Source: Chloroflexota bacterium (lineage in GTDB: Bacteria; Chloroflexota; UBA6077). From it: a stretch of 6,289 bases of DNA. This document shows positions 1-5,787 of this stretch, in pieces. The DNA is taken from positions 1 through 6,289 of the forward strand of contig JAJYNT010000355.1 of the NCBI GenBank assembly GCA_021786215.1. Direction: 5' to 3'. A program made the position numbers and the translations under genes. The notes beneath the pieces were generated by a model. The model was not told the DNA's origin. It was given only the letters and a program-made list of their open reading frames with translations, and did no database searches. Numbering within the stretch: the first letter of the stretch is position 1; every line of letters begins with the position of its first letter.

Positions 1-1325
1 TTCGGCTTCTCAGGGACCACGGCGACCGCCTCCACCGGTTCCGCAGCTGCGGTTTGATTCACCTCCTGCACCTCAGGAACAGCGGTGAACTCCGGATCCC
101 TGATCGCCTTTGACAGTGGCTCCGAGCCCCTCAGTACAGACTCGACGAAGGCATCGAGGTCGGTGGCAGGAGAGAGGTTCCCCTTCTCCATCTCAACCGG
201 GATCGACGCAGCCGTCACTTCACTAAGAGGCTCGCCCTCGATCATTACATCGCCGGCAATAGCCTCGAGCGAGTTAGATGGCTCGATCTCCTTTGCTGGG
301 ACCGACGGCATCGAGCTCACAACCTCCGGTGAGGTGCCCTCAGGAGCGGCCGCAGGGCTCTTGCCATTCCGATCCTCTCTGGTCAGGATGGTCTCGACAG
401 ATGTTCCACCAACCACCAGTCGCTCTCTCAGCAGCTTGCCTGTATCCACCAGGGTCTGGATTCGATTGGCGATGCGCGATCGAAGCTCGCCCGTTGGTGT
501 CCGATCCACCGGACAGAGGGCACGAGCTAGACGACGGGGGGTACAAATGCCCTCCGCGGCTATGATCTTTCGCACCTCGGTCAGCACTTCGCCGTCACTC
601 GGAAGCCTGACCTGGTCCTGAGCCTCAACCCGTGCCGGCTCAGGGACCTTCTCAACCCGCGTCGGTTCCGCCGCCCGCTCAACCCGAACGGGCTCTGGAG
701 CCCTTTCCGCCCGCACCGGCTCCGATGTCCGCTCAGTCCGAACAGCCTCAGCCTGGTGCTGACCCCTCACGGCCGCCGAACGCCCAACTCGCCCCGCCTC
801 AGTCGACCTGGACTGTCGGGGCGGTTCCTGGGAACGTTCCGCGCGGCTGGCCGGGAGCGCCACGAACTCGTCAGCGCACATCCGCAGCTCTCGGCACACC
901 TTGAGATCCTCTGCCACCACCACCACTCGCCGATCGTGCCGCCGGAGGGCGTTTGCCACCGCTATGTAATCACGGCTGGTCGCCACTAGGAGAAAGGTCT
1001 CCACTCCCTCCAACTCCTCCAGCTGATCGCGCAGGTCCTGAGCCACGATGTCCGAGACAATGGGCTTCGGTGTTCCGTCACCGTTCGGCCAAGTGGGACA
1101 ATGGACCAGAGCAAAACCCATCTGGTAAAGCTGCACGGACAGATCGGAGAGGCCGGTTTGCTGGAAGTCGGCGAAAGCGCGAGCGGTAAGTGGACGGCCA
1201 TAACGGCCGATGATGCCCCTGAGGGCATCAACTGAGCTCACCCCGAGATCGGTGGCGTCGATGGTCACGCTGATCAACTCGTCTGTAACCGTACTCGCCC
1301 GCAGTTTCTCATTTTGGATCGCCAT
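1..1325 (-). CDS. NYN/LabA-like (PIN-fold) domain protein with repeat linker and winged-helix-like domain, partial
   Basis: An open frame of 441 codons runs from ATG at 1325 to the window edge with no stop, so the C-terminus is missing. Residues about 18-157 look like an NYN (DUF88/LabA) domain, a PIN-fold group of presumed metal-dependent RNases. It begins with a strand containing D23 (TIDATDL), has D92 and D97 in the middle segment, then FLLVATSRDY (111-120, D119), where the family usually has a SGDSDF-like motif, and ends VVVVAED...ADEFVALP. Residues 195-230 are four 9-residue repeats. Residues about 244-305 resemble a winged helix (LTEVRKII...TLVDTGKLLRERLVV). The rest is acidic and Ala/Pro/Glu-rich, probably disordered. 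ATG 1325 is the only usable start, because an in-frame TGA lies eight codons upstream. The Shine-Dalgarno (GGAG, 14 nt away) is weak. Possible roles are RNA cleavage or RNA binding. The domain call is by eye; nuclease activity is uncertain because one acidic residue appears lost. Confidence 0.72.
   Translation of the reverse strand, partial: MAIQNEKLRASTVTDELISVTIDATDLGVSSVDALRGIIGRYGRPLTARAFADFQQTGLSDLSVQLYQMGFALVHCPTWPNGDGTPKPIVSDIVAQDLRDQLEELEGVETFLLVATSRDYIAVANALRRHDRRVVVVAEDLKVCRELRMCADEFVALPASRAERSQEPPRQSRSTEAGRVGRSAAVRGQHQAEAVRTERTSEPVRAERAPEPVRVERAAEPTRVEKVPEPARVEAQDQVRLPSDGEVLTEVRKIIAAEGICTPRRLARALCPVDRTPTGELRSRIANRIQTLVDTGKLLRERLVVGGTSVETILTREDRNGKSPAAAPEGTSPEVVSSMPSVPAKEIEPSNSLEAIAGDVMIEGEPLSEVTAASIPVEMEKGNLSPATDLDAFVESVLRGSEPLSKAIRDPEFTAVPEVQEVNQTAAAEPVEAVAVVPEKP
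636..743 (-). repeat. Four in-phase 27-bp repeats encoding a 9-residue linker repeat (VRxERxxEP)
   Basis: Inside the NYN gene, residues 195-230 read VRTERTSEP, VRAERAPEP, VRVERAAEP, TRVEKVPEP, followed by a decayed fifth copy, ARVEAQDQV (609-635). Each unit is 27 bp, so copy-number change would keep the frame. The alternating Arg/Glu with a closing Glu-Pro suggests a charged, extended linker between the NYN domain and the winged-helix-like domain. Confidence 0.85.
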
Positions 1326-1383
1326 AAATACGTCGACAACTCCGAACTCTCAATTTGTCTAATAGCCTTAGACTATAAGACTG

Positions 1384-1413
1384 ATTATAGCGTACAGAGC
1401 ACCATCAGTCCAA
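1384..1413 (-). promoter_or_regulatory. Putative sigma70-type promoter for the NYN gene
   Basis: On the minus strand a perfect TATAAT (-10; 1384-1389) is preceded by TTGGAC (-35-like; 1408-1413) with an 18-bp spacer. The -35 is weak, matching the consensus only in TTG. Transcription would begin near 1376 and give a leader of about 50 nt before ATG 1325. Position and orientation fit the NYN gene. Confidence 0.6.
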
Positions 1414-1415
1414 TT

Positions 1416-1461
1416 CTGCTGAGTCTCCGGATCCCCAGCGGGAGAAGCAGCAGATCCGCTG
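1416..1461. other. Cluster of overlapping inverted repeats (possible structured leader or regulator site)
   Basis: Several mutually exclusive pairings overlap here. CTGCT (1416-1420) plus TCTCC (1424-1428) can pair with GGAGA (1441-1445) plus AGCAG (1446-1450). CGGATC (1428-1433) can pair with GATCCG (1453-1458). CAGCGG (1436-1441) can pair with CCGCTG (1456-1461). If pdxS transcription starts upstream, this would be an RNA structure in its long leader. If not, these may be protein-binding palindromes upstream of the NYN promoter. It matches no riboswitch class that I recognise. Confidence 0.35.
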
Positions 1462-1470
1462 CCCCTCCAT

Positions 1471-1525
1471 CGAAAGTGGTACTATATCATTGCACAGAAG
1501 TGGATCTTGCGTAAGTCCACTTTCG
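1471..1525. other. Alternative hairpins sharing one arm (AAGTGG repeats)
   Basis: CGAAAGTGG (1471-1479) is a perfect 9-bp inverted match to CCACTTTCG (1517-1525). The same right arm can instead pair with AAGTGGA (1498-1504), as AAGTGGA/TCCACTT (1516-1522), extended inward by CTT/AAG around a four-base GCGT loop. Two direct copies of AAGTGG therefore compete for one inverted copy. Neither hairpin is followed by a T-run, so a simple terminator is unlikely. An operator or switch-like RNA is possible but unproven. Confidence 0.4.
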
Positions 1526-1629
1526 CGTCTAGCCTGTCCTCTGCGCTGTGATCAGGGCATGGTTCGCCTGGGGCGGGTCATACCCTTTTCGGGGTATCCA
1601 GGCTTGCGGTCCAAAGAGATATAAACCGA

Positions 1630-1665
1630 GCGCTCCGCCAGAGTGACAGTGCTGGGTACTGTCAC
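1630..1665. repeat. Fragment of a dispersed repeat with GTGACAGT/ACTGTCAC inverted repeat
   Basis: GTGACAGT (1643-1650) and ACTGTCAC (1658-1665) form a perfect 8-bp inverted repeat around a 7-nt loop. The preceding GCGCTC...AGTGACAG (1630-1649) resembles the right end of the adjacent palindromic element (GCGCTCAGGATGACAG). This suggests two related repeat copies meeting head to tail, or a nested insertion. Left boundary uncertain. Confidence 0.45.
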
Positions 1666-1727
1666 GGTGAGCGAAGCGAAGCATCTCTCCGCAACTGGAG
1701 ATCCTTCGCCGGCGCTCAGGATGACAG
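1659..1727. repeat. Palindromic MITE/REP-like intergenic element
   Basis: The left arm (1659-1687, starting CTGTCACGGTGAGCGAAGCG and ending GCATCTC) and the right arm (1698-1727, starting GAGATCCTTCG and ending GGATGACAG) are near-complementary over about 29 nt, with one gap and a few mismatches around a short loop. Read on the minus strand it spells CHPERRRRISS...EMLRFAHRDS. That peptide-like string is a familiar artefact of a dispersed palindromic repeat that recurs in many bacterial genomes. No transposase is present, so any mobility would be non-autonomous. Confidence 0.7.
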
Positions 1728-1853
1728 GATGGGCGCTCAGGATGACAGGATGGGCGCTCAGGATGACAGGATGGGCGCTCAGGATGACAGGATGGGCGCT
1801 CAGGATGACAGGATGGGCGCTCAGGATGACAGGATGGGCGCTCAGGATGACAG
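1710..1853. repeat. 21-bp tandem repeat array, six full copies plus one 18-bp copy
   Basis: Units start at 1710, 1731, 1752, 1773, 1794, 1815 and 1836. Each begins GGGCGCTCAGG and ends GACAGGAT. The copies are identical except that the first starts with C and the last stops after 18 bp at GACAG. The unit corresponds to the right end of the palindromic element at 1659-1727, so the array looks like an expansion of that end. The identity of the copies suggests recent amplification. The array ends 51 bp before the pdxS start, so it probably lies in or near the pdxS leader. Confidence 0.93.
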
Positions 1854-1893
1854 CCGTCAGGATCTGTACGGAGGAGTACTCGGAACGGGAGAA

Positions 1894-1900
1894 AGGAAGG
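1894..1900 (+). promoter_or_regulatory. Shine-Dalgarno of pdxS
   Basis: AGGAAGG lies 4 nt before ATG 1905. It fixes the pdxS start, since upstream the same frame meets TGA in every unit of the tandem array. Confidence 0.75.
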
Positions 1901-1904
1901 ATAT

Positions 1905-2786
1905 ATGGAACAGTCGACCTGGACGGTGAAGAAGGGTCTAGCCCAAATGTTGAAGGGCGGGGTCATCATGGATGTCGTCACCCCCGAGCACGCGCGCATC
2001 GCCGAGGACGCCGGCGCATGCGCCGTGATGGCTCTGGAGAGGGTCCCCGCCGACATCAGGGCCGCGGGCGGTGTTGCTCGGATGAGTGATCCGGAGGTCA
2101 TCCTCAGGATCATGGAGGCGGTCAGCATCCCAGTGATGGCCAAGTGTCGGATCGGGCACTTCGTGGAGGCCCAGGTTCTGGAGGCGCTGGGTATAGACTA
2201 CATCGACGAGAGCGAGGTGCTCACCCCCGCCGACGAGGCCCACCACGTCAACAAGCACTCATTCAAGGTTCCGTTCGTCTGCGGTTGCCGCAACCTCGGT
2301 GAGGCGCTCAGGCGCATAGGCGAGGGAGCGGCCATGATCCGCACCAAGGGAGAGGCAGGCACCGGCAACGTCGTCGAGGCGGTCCGCCACGCCCGGACGG
2401 TGTTGGACGAGATCCGCCGGCTTCACACCCTGCCGGAAGAGGAGTGGATGGCCGCGGCCAAGGAGCTTCAGGCGCCCTACGAACTGGTGGCCGAAGTAGC
2501 CCGCACCGGCCAGTTGCCCGTGGTCAATTTCGCCGCGGGCGGCATCGCGACCCCCGCCGATGCGGCGCTGATGATGCAGCTGGGCGTGGATGGCGTGTTT
2601 GTGGGCTCGGGCATCTTTAAGTCCGAGGACCCGGCACGAAGAGCGCGAGCCATCGTCCAGGCAACCACCCACTACAACGATCCTAAGATCATAGCTGAGG
2701 CCTCCAGAGGGTTGGGCTCCGCCATGCCGGGCATCGAGCTCTCCACTCTGAGCAGCGAAGAGCGGCTGGCGACCAGGGGGTGGTAG
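1905..2786 (+). CDS. pdxS: Pyridoxal 5'-phosphate synthase, lyase (synthase) subunit PdxS
   Basis: This 293-residue protein has the family's usual length and is collinear with PdxS/PDX1 throughout. PdxS builds PLP from ribose 5-phosphate, glyceraldehyde 3-phosphate and ammonia delivered by PdxT, in a cytosolic complex of 12 PdxS and up to 12 PdxT subunits. Visible landmarks are GGVIMDVV (18-25, with D23), [18 protein letters not shown] (43-60), the first catalytic lysine K80 in [28 protein letters not shown] (98-114), the second lysine K148 in [19 protein letters not shown], and the phosphate-binding glycines in [14 protein letters not shown] and [12 protein letters not shown]. These lysines correspond to K81 and K149 of Bacillus subtilis PdxS. 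The pdxT start lies one base after the stop, so the two genes are almost certainly co-transcribed. [13 protein letters not shown] and AKCRIGH look like forms I recall from eukaryotic PDX1. Confidence 0.98.
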   Translation: MEQSTWTVKKGLAQMLKGGVIMDVVTPEHARIAEDAGACAVMALERVPADIRAAGGVARMSDPEVILRIMEAVSIPVMAKCRIGHFVEAQVLEALGIDYIDESEVLTPADEAHHVNKHSFKVPFVCGCRNLGEALRRIGEGAAMIRTKGEAGTGNVVEAVRHARTVLDEIRRLHTLPEEEWMAAAKELQAPYELVAEVARTGQLPVVNFAAGGIATPADAALMMQLGVDGVFVGSGIFKSEDPARRARAIVQATTHYNDPKIIAEASRGLGSAMPGIELSTLSSEERLATRGW

Positions 2787-2787
2787 C

Positions 2788-3366
2788 ATGGCGCGGATCG
2801 GCATCCTGGCACTCCAGGGCGCCTTCGTGGAGCACGCCCAGGCCCTGCGCCGGCTTAGGGCCGAAGCGGTGGAGGTGAGGCTCCCCCGCGAGCTAGAAGG
2901 ACTGGATGGACTGATAATTCCGGGCGGGGAAAGCACCACAATCAGCCTGCTGATGGACAGCTTCGGCTTGAGACAGCCCTTGCTGGAGGCAGCCAAGCTT
3001 GGTCTCCCGATCTGGGGCACCTGCGCGGGGATGATCATGCTCTCCAAAGGGGTGGCCGACGCGCGAGTGCACAGCCTCGACCTGATGGATCTCAAGGTGA
3101 TCCGCAACGCCTTCGGACGGCAGGTCGAGAGCTTCGAGGCCGACCTGCCGGTGCCCGCTCTGGGTGGTTCCTTCCGCGCGATCTTCATCCGGGCGCCGAT
3201 CGTCGAGAGCGCCGGCGAGGGCGTCGAAGTGCTTTCTCGATTGCCGGATGGCAGGATAGTCGCCGCTCGCCAGGGAAAGCTGCTGGCCACCGCCTTCCAC
3301 CCTGAACTGACCGACGACCCGCGTTTCCACGAACTGTTCCTGGGAATGGCCAACGGAAAGCGGTAG
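2788..3366 (+). CDS. pdxT: Pyridoxal 5'-phosphate synthase, glutaminase subunit PdxT
   Basis: This 192-residue protein is a class I glutamine amidotransferase of the PdxT/SNO family, of normal length. It hydrolyses glutamine to glutamate and passes ammonia through a tunnel to PdxS. The N-terminus IGILALQGAFVEHAQAL is typical of the family. The catalytic triad is visible: nucleophile C79 in IWGTCAGMIML, then H171 and E173 in TAFHPELTDD. The GGES motif at 47-50 matches the family's substrate-binding loop, and NAFGRQVESFEADL (107-120) is another family block. The start is ATG at 2788, one base after the pdxS stop, with a purine-rich AGGGGGTGG (2775-2783) inside the pdxS end as Shine-Dalgarno. 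Translation is probably coupled. A strong hairpin begins four bases after the stop. Confidence 0.98.
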   Translation: MARIGILALQGAFVEHAQALRRLRAEAVEVRLPRELEGLDGLIIPGGESTTISLLMDSFGLRQPLLEAAKLGLPIWGTCAGMIMLSKGVADARVHSLDLMDLKVIRNAFGRQVESFEADLPVPALGGSFRAIFIRAPIVESAGEGVEVLSRLPDGRIVAARQGKLLATAFHPELTDDPRFHELFLGMANGKR

Positions 3367-3369
3367 AGA

Positions 3370-3409
3370 CTGGCCCCGATGAACCGTGAACGCGGTTCAT
3401 CGGGGCCAG
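3370..3409. terminator. Perfect 17-bp hairpin, likely bidirectional terminator
   Basis: The arm CTGGCCCCGATGAACCG (3370-3386) is exactly complementary to 3393-3409, around the 6-nt loop TGAACG. It starts four bases after the pdxT stop and lies between convergent genes, where it can serve both strands. The following bases on the plus strand are CTTCTTGTCC, only weakly T-rich, and the minus strand has no T-run. It could therefore be a weak intrinsic terminator, a 3'-end stabiliser, or both. Confidence 0.75.
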
Positions 3410-3419
3410 CTTCTTGTCC

Positions 3420-3446
3420 ACCATTCCCGAACCGACCTCGGGTGGT
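3420..3446 (-). terminator. Second hairpin at the end of the moaD-like gene
   Basis: ACCA (3420-3423) plus CCCGA (3426-3430) pair with TCGGG (3438-3442) plus TGGT (3443-3446), giving nine pairs with a 2-nt bulge. It abuts the moaD-like stop codon and precedes the 17-bp hairpin on the minus strand. No T-run follows, so a terminator role is tentative. Confidence 0.3.
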
Positions 3447-3742
3447 CATCCGCCGGTGTAGGCCGCCATGAAGGCGACCATATCGCCCTCGGAAAGCTTC
3501 GTCTCGGGCCCCTGCAGGAACTCCAGCAACTGCTGATTGACTATTGCCCGGACCGGATAACGGAGTTCCCTCGTCTCTCGATCGTAGATCAATGCCTCGA
3601 AGGTCGGATCGACCGTGGCCAACTCGTCCAGCAGGTCGCCAAAACTGCTCCCTGCCAACTGATGCTCGAAGCGAAGGGTGCCGGTGGTCCCGGGTCTCAT
3701 GGTGCCGCTTAGCCAGGGGAGAATCTCCACGTTCACGCGCAT
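3446..3742 (-). CDS. MoaD/ThiS-family sulfur carrier protein linked to AOR
   Basis: This 98-residue protein ends in the diglycine FMAAYTGG, the hallmark of MoaD/ThiS ubiquitin-like sulfur carriers, whose C-terminal Gly is adenylated and thiocarboxylated. The beta-grasp fold is suggested by the N-terminal strand MRVNVEILPWL, the helix SFGDLLDELATVDP (33-46), the segment VRAIVNQQLLEF (64-75), and the closing LSEGDMVAFMAAYTGG (83-98), which matches the family's L-x-x-GD-x-V pattern. MoaD-like genes are known to sit next to AOR genes, where they are thought to supply sulfur for the dithiolene of the tungsten or molybdenum pterin. Here it lies 46 nt downstream of the AOR gene on the same strand. 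The Shine-Dalgarno is modest (GGTGA, 7 nt from ATG 3742). It is somewhat longer than E. coli MoaD (81 residues). A general MoaD or ThiS role is possible but less likely. Confidence 0.87.
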   Translation of the reverse strand: MRVNVEILPWLSGTMRPGTTGTLRFEHQLAGSSFGDLLDELATVDPTFEALIYDRETRELRYPVRAIVNQQLLEFLQGPETKLSEGDMVAFMAAYTGG

Positions 3743-3788
3743 CGTTCGATCACCATTGGCAACGCCGACCGGTCAAGCATCGTCCACC

Positions 3789-5669
3789 CTATCCCGCGTT
3801 CTCGCCCCAGGCATCCGAGATCACCTCGGCCAGCCCCAACTCCCGAAGAGTATTCGGCAGCGGTCGCCCGCTCTCGAAGTCCCATCCCATGAGGGCGTAG
3901 TACTCCCGGCGCATGTCGTCCCAATGCTCCAGGATGCTCCTACCGGCCATCGGTCCGTCCACCGGGGTCGACCCGTACCTCTTGGAGGGCCGCTCCAACT
4001 CAGGCGTGAGACCACAGCGGAGGTTAAAGACCCGCAACAGGTTGCTGACCCGCCGTCCCACTGCCAGAGCCTCAACACCCTTGAAACCCTCCCATCCCGT
4101 CGCCGCCTCTATCGCCTTTCCCAGTCCCTCCATTGTCGTTCGGCTGGTGAAGCGGCAGATCCCCAGGCTGTCCTCGAACATCATCCGTCCGTTGTGCTTA
4201 CCTAACTGCTCCGCGATGTCCTCCCAGTTGTGGAGGTCTGGGTTCGCCTTGGCTCCCTGCTCCTGGGGAAGCCATGCCGGACCAACCTCCATGGTGCCGG
4301 TATCGGCGATGCAGGTGTCCACCATCTCGATCCATCTGGATCGATGGTCGTGTCCTCGAGGAGAGTTGCCCTTGAGGTTGTAGACAGCCAGATCCTGGGA
4401 GCCGCGCCCCAGCCTCTCGGAGGCCCGCTTCACCCCCTCGGCCAGCAGGTCGCCGATCCCCTCGCGGTTAGCGATCTTCCGCAGCATTGCCCTGATCGCC
4501 TCCACGTTGCCCCAGGTCATCTCCAGGCCGCCGGTGTCTTCCCTGGTCAGGATACCCTTCTCGTAGCACTCGATCACCCAGCCGATCAGCCAGCCGGCCT
4601 CGTTCGTGTCGAAACCGAGACGATCAACCTCGATGGCCAGCACGGCGGCGGCAGCAGGATCAGTGTTCCCGATCTGCGGACCCCACGCCGCCCACTGCTC
4701 GTACTCCGGCTCCTCGCCCTTGAAACCGGCGTACTTGCCCTCCTTGATCGTGATCTCGTGCAGGTGCTTGGTCCGGCAAGCCCAGCAGGGCGTGCGCTCC
4801 ATCTCGAATTCCTGCTGGTACTCGGGTCGCGTGAATCTGGCCGTCTCGGGGAAGAGGTTGGTGGTATAGTTCTTTACGGGTAGGACGCCGGTCTTTTCCA
4901 TTCCGGGGAAGAAGTTCATGGTACCCCACTCATAGGTGCTGCGGGCCGTCGGGTCGGCCAGGATCTCATCGATGATCTTCCCGGCCTGCTCCTTCAGCGC
5001 CTTCTCGTCGTGGATCGGGAAGCGTGGCCCCCTCTCCGCGACAAACGCCTTCAGCCGCTTGGAGCCCATCACGGCCCCCGTACCGTTGTGCCCCGCCACG
5101 TGCCCCCTGTCCCCGGCTATGGCCGCGAACCGCACCACATGCTCCCCGGCAGGTCCGACACCCAGGACGCTCAGCTGCTTCTCCTTCTTCCCCAACTCAG
5201 CGGTGATCCGCTCCTGCACGTCGTAGGTGTCCAGCCCCAGCAGATGCTCCGCGTCCTTCAACTCGGCCATGCCATCGTGCAGATACAGATACACCCACTT
5301 CGGGGACTGTCCCTGCACGATCACGGCGTCGAAGCCGGCAAACTTCATGTAGGCACCCATAAAGCCGTTGGCCTGGCTCGTCGTCGCACCGCCGGTCAGT
5401 GCCCCTCTCGTCACGAAGGACACTGTGCCCGTGCCCATCACTGTGGTTCCAGCCAGGGGACCGGTGGCCATGATCAAGCGGTTCCCCGGATCTGACCATT
5501 GAATGGAGGGCCCAACCTCATCGTACAGGATCTTGGTTCCAACGCCGCTGCCACCCAACCATTTCCTTAGGTTGGCTGCGTCCCATCTCTCCTCGGAGAG
5601 CTTCCCGGTGGTCAGATCCACCCGCAGGAACTTCCCAGCGTACCCCTTGGGGAAGCCGCTCTCAACCAT
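3789..5669 (-). CDS. Aldehyde:ferredoxin oxidoreductase (AOR) family, tungstopterin enzyme
   Basis: This 626-residue protein is near the usual AOR length (about 600) and collinear with the family. AORs oxidise aldehydes to carboxylic acids, using a tungsten bis-pterin and one [4Fe-4S] cluster and giving electrons to ferredoxin in the cytoplasm. Visible are the N-terminal GKFLRVDLTTGKL (12-24), GGSGVGTKILYDE (39-51), MATGPLAGT (67-75), FAGFDAVIVQG (110-120) and GHNGTGAVMGSKRLKAF (193-209). Pterin-binding motifs are DRLGFD (349-354) and DSLGIC (500-505), matching the known DxxGxD/C motifs of Pyrococcus AOR. EEPEYE (319-324) and HDHR (440-443) lie where active-site Glu and His are expected. Cluster ligands C295, C298 and C505 are present, but the third position of C-x2-C-x3-C is H302. 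The start at ATG 5669 has a strong Shine-Dalgarno. The specific substrate and the AOR subfamily cannot be told from sequence alone. Confidence 0.95.
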   Translation of the reverse strand: MVESGFPKGYAGKFLRVDLTTGKLSEERWDAANLRKWLGGSGVGTKILYDEVGPSIQWSDPGNRLIMATGPLAGTTVMGTGTVSFVTRGALTGGATTSQANGFMGAYMKFAGFDAVIVQGQSPKWVYLYLHDGMAELKDAEHLLGLDTYDVQERITAELGKKEKQLSVLGVGPAGEHVVRFAAIAGDRGHVAGHNGTGAVMGSKRLKAFVAERGPRFPIHDEKALKEQAGKIIDEILADPTARSTYEWGTMNFFPGMEKTGVLPVKNYTTNLFPETARFTRPEYQQEFEMERTPCWACRTKHLHEITIKEGKYAGFKGEEPEYEQWAAWGPQIGNTDPAAAAVLAIEVDRLGFDTNEAGWLIGWVIECYEKGILTREDTGGLEMTWGNVEAIRAMLRKIANREGIGDLLAEGVKRASERLGRGSQDLAVYNLKGNSPRGHDHRSRWIEMVDTCIADTGTMEVGPAWLPQEQGAKANPDLHNWEDIAEQLGKHNGRMMFEDSLGICRFTSRTTMEGLGKAIEAATGWEGFKGVEALAVGRRVSNLLRVFNLRCGLTPELERPSKRYGSTPVDGPMAGRSILEHWDDMRREYYALMGWDFESGRPLPNTLRELGLAEVISDAWGENAG

Positions 5670-5676
5670 GTCCGCT

Positions 5677-5682
5677 CCTCCT
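5677..5682 (-). promoter_or_regulatory. Shine-Dalgarno of the AOR gene
   Basis: On the minus strand a perfect AGGAGG, within AAGGAGGAG, sits 7 nt before ATG 5669. It is the strongest ribosome site in the window and supports this start. The 118-nt gap to the SDR stop shows no clear terminator or promoter, so AOR may be read from the SDR transcript. Confidence 0.85.
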
Positions 5683-5787
5683 TCGGCCTCAAGTCTCGTA
5701 CTTCTCGTTGAGTTGCTGGACTCCGCTCACATTCTGCAAGCGCAGCCCATGATCAGGGCATCTCACGAATCGGCCGCAAGCTACTCC

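Larger units (their letters stand above)
1326..1904. other. Divergent intergenic region between the NYN gene and pdxS
   Basis: This 579-bp stretch holds no convincing gene. Its left third, nearest the NYN gene, is AT-richer and carries a minus-strand promoter. The middle (1416-1525) is full of short inverted repeats. The right half is occupied by repeat-family sequence (about 1630-1727) and a 21-bp tandem array (1710-1853). Open frames across the array arise because a 21-bp unit keeps one frame in every copy; they have no supporting start signal and match no protein family I know. I could not find a strong sigma70-type promoter on the plus strand for pdxS. Confidence 0.8.

Noticed and set aside
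85..904. Plus-strand open frames of 178 and 90 codons near the left edge
   Set aside because: They are antisense to the NYN gene, whose frame is continuous and shows domain structure and a phased repeat.
1549..1560. 12-mer TGATCAGGGCAT repeated at 5750-5761
   Set aside because: Flanking bases do not match and it has no consistent position relative to genes. It is probably coincidence or a tiny repeat remnant.
1580..1597. ATACCC/GGGTAT hairpin as a terminator
   Set aside because: The stem is only 6 bp, no T-run follows, and no gene ends nearby.
1604..1625. Possible plus-strand promoter for pdxS (TTGCGG and TATAAA)
   Set aside because: The spacing is only 10 bp, and no other -35-like sequence lies at 16-18 bp from the TATAAA.
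1710..1853. Regular repeats suggesting a CRISPR array
   Set aside because: The copies abut directly with no spacers, and the 21-bp unit derives from the adjacent palindromic element. It is a tandem repeat.
1643..2089. Plus-strand 148-codon open frame with MTGWALR repeats
   Set aside because: It is the same repeat artefact in another frame and overlaps the certain pdxS gene out of frame.
1529..2143. Minus-strand 204-codon open frame with CHPERPS repeats
   Set aside because: It runs antisense through the dispersed repeat and tandem array and into pdxS. The peptide repeat is a by-product of the 21-bp unit, and there is no start signal or family match.
2259..3449. Minus-strand 396-codon open frame
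   Set aside because: It lies antisense to pdxS and pdxT, both unmistakable. Long antisense frames are common in GC-rich coding DNA, and the translation looks random (Ser/Arg/Pro-rich).
3678..5495. Several plus-strand open frames of 156-217 codons
   Set aside because: They are antisense shadows of the AOR gene, and their compositions match no known family.
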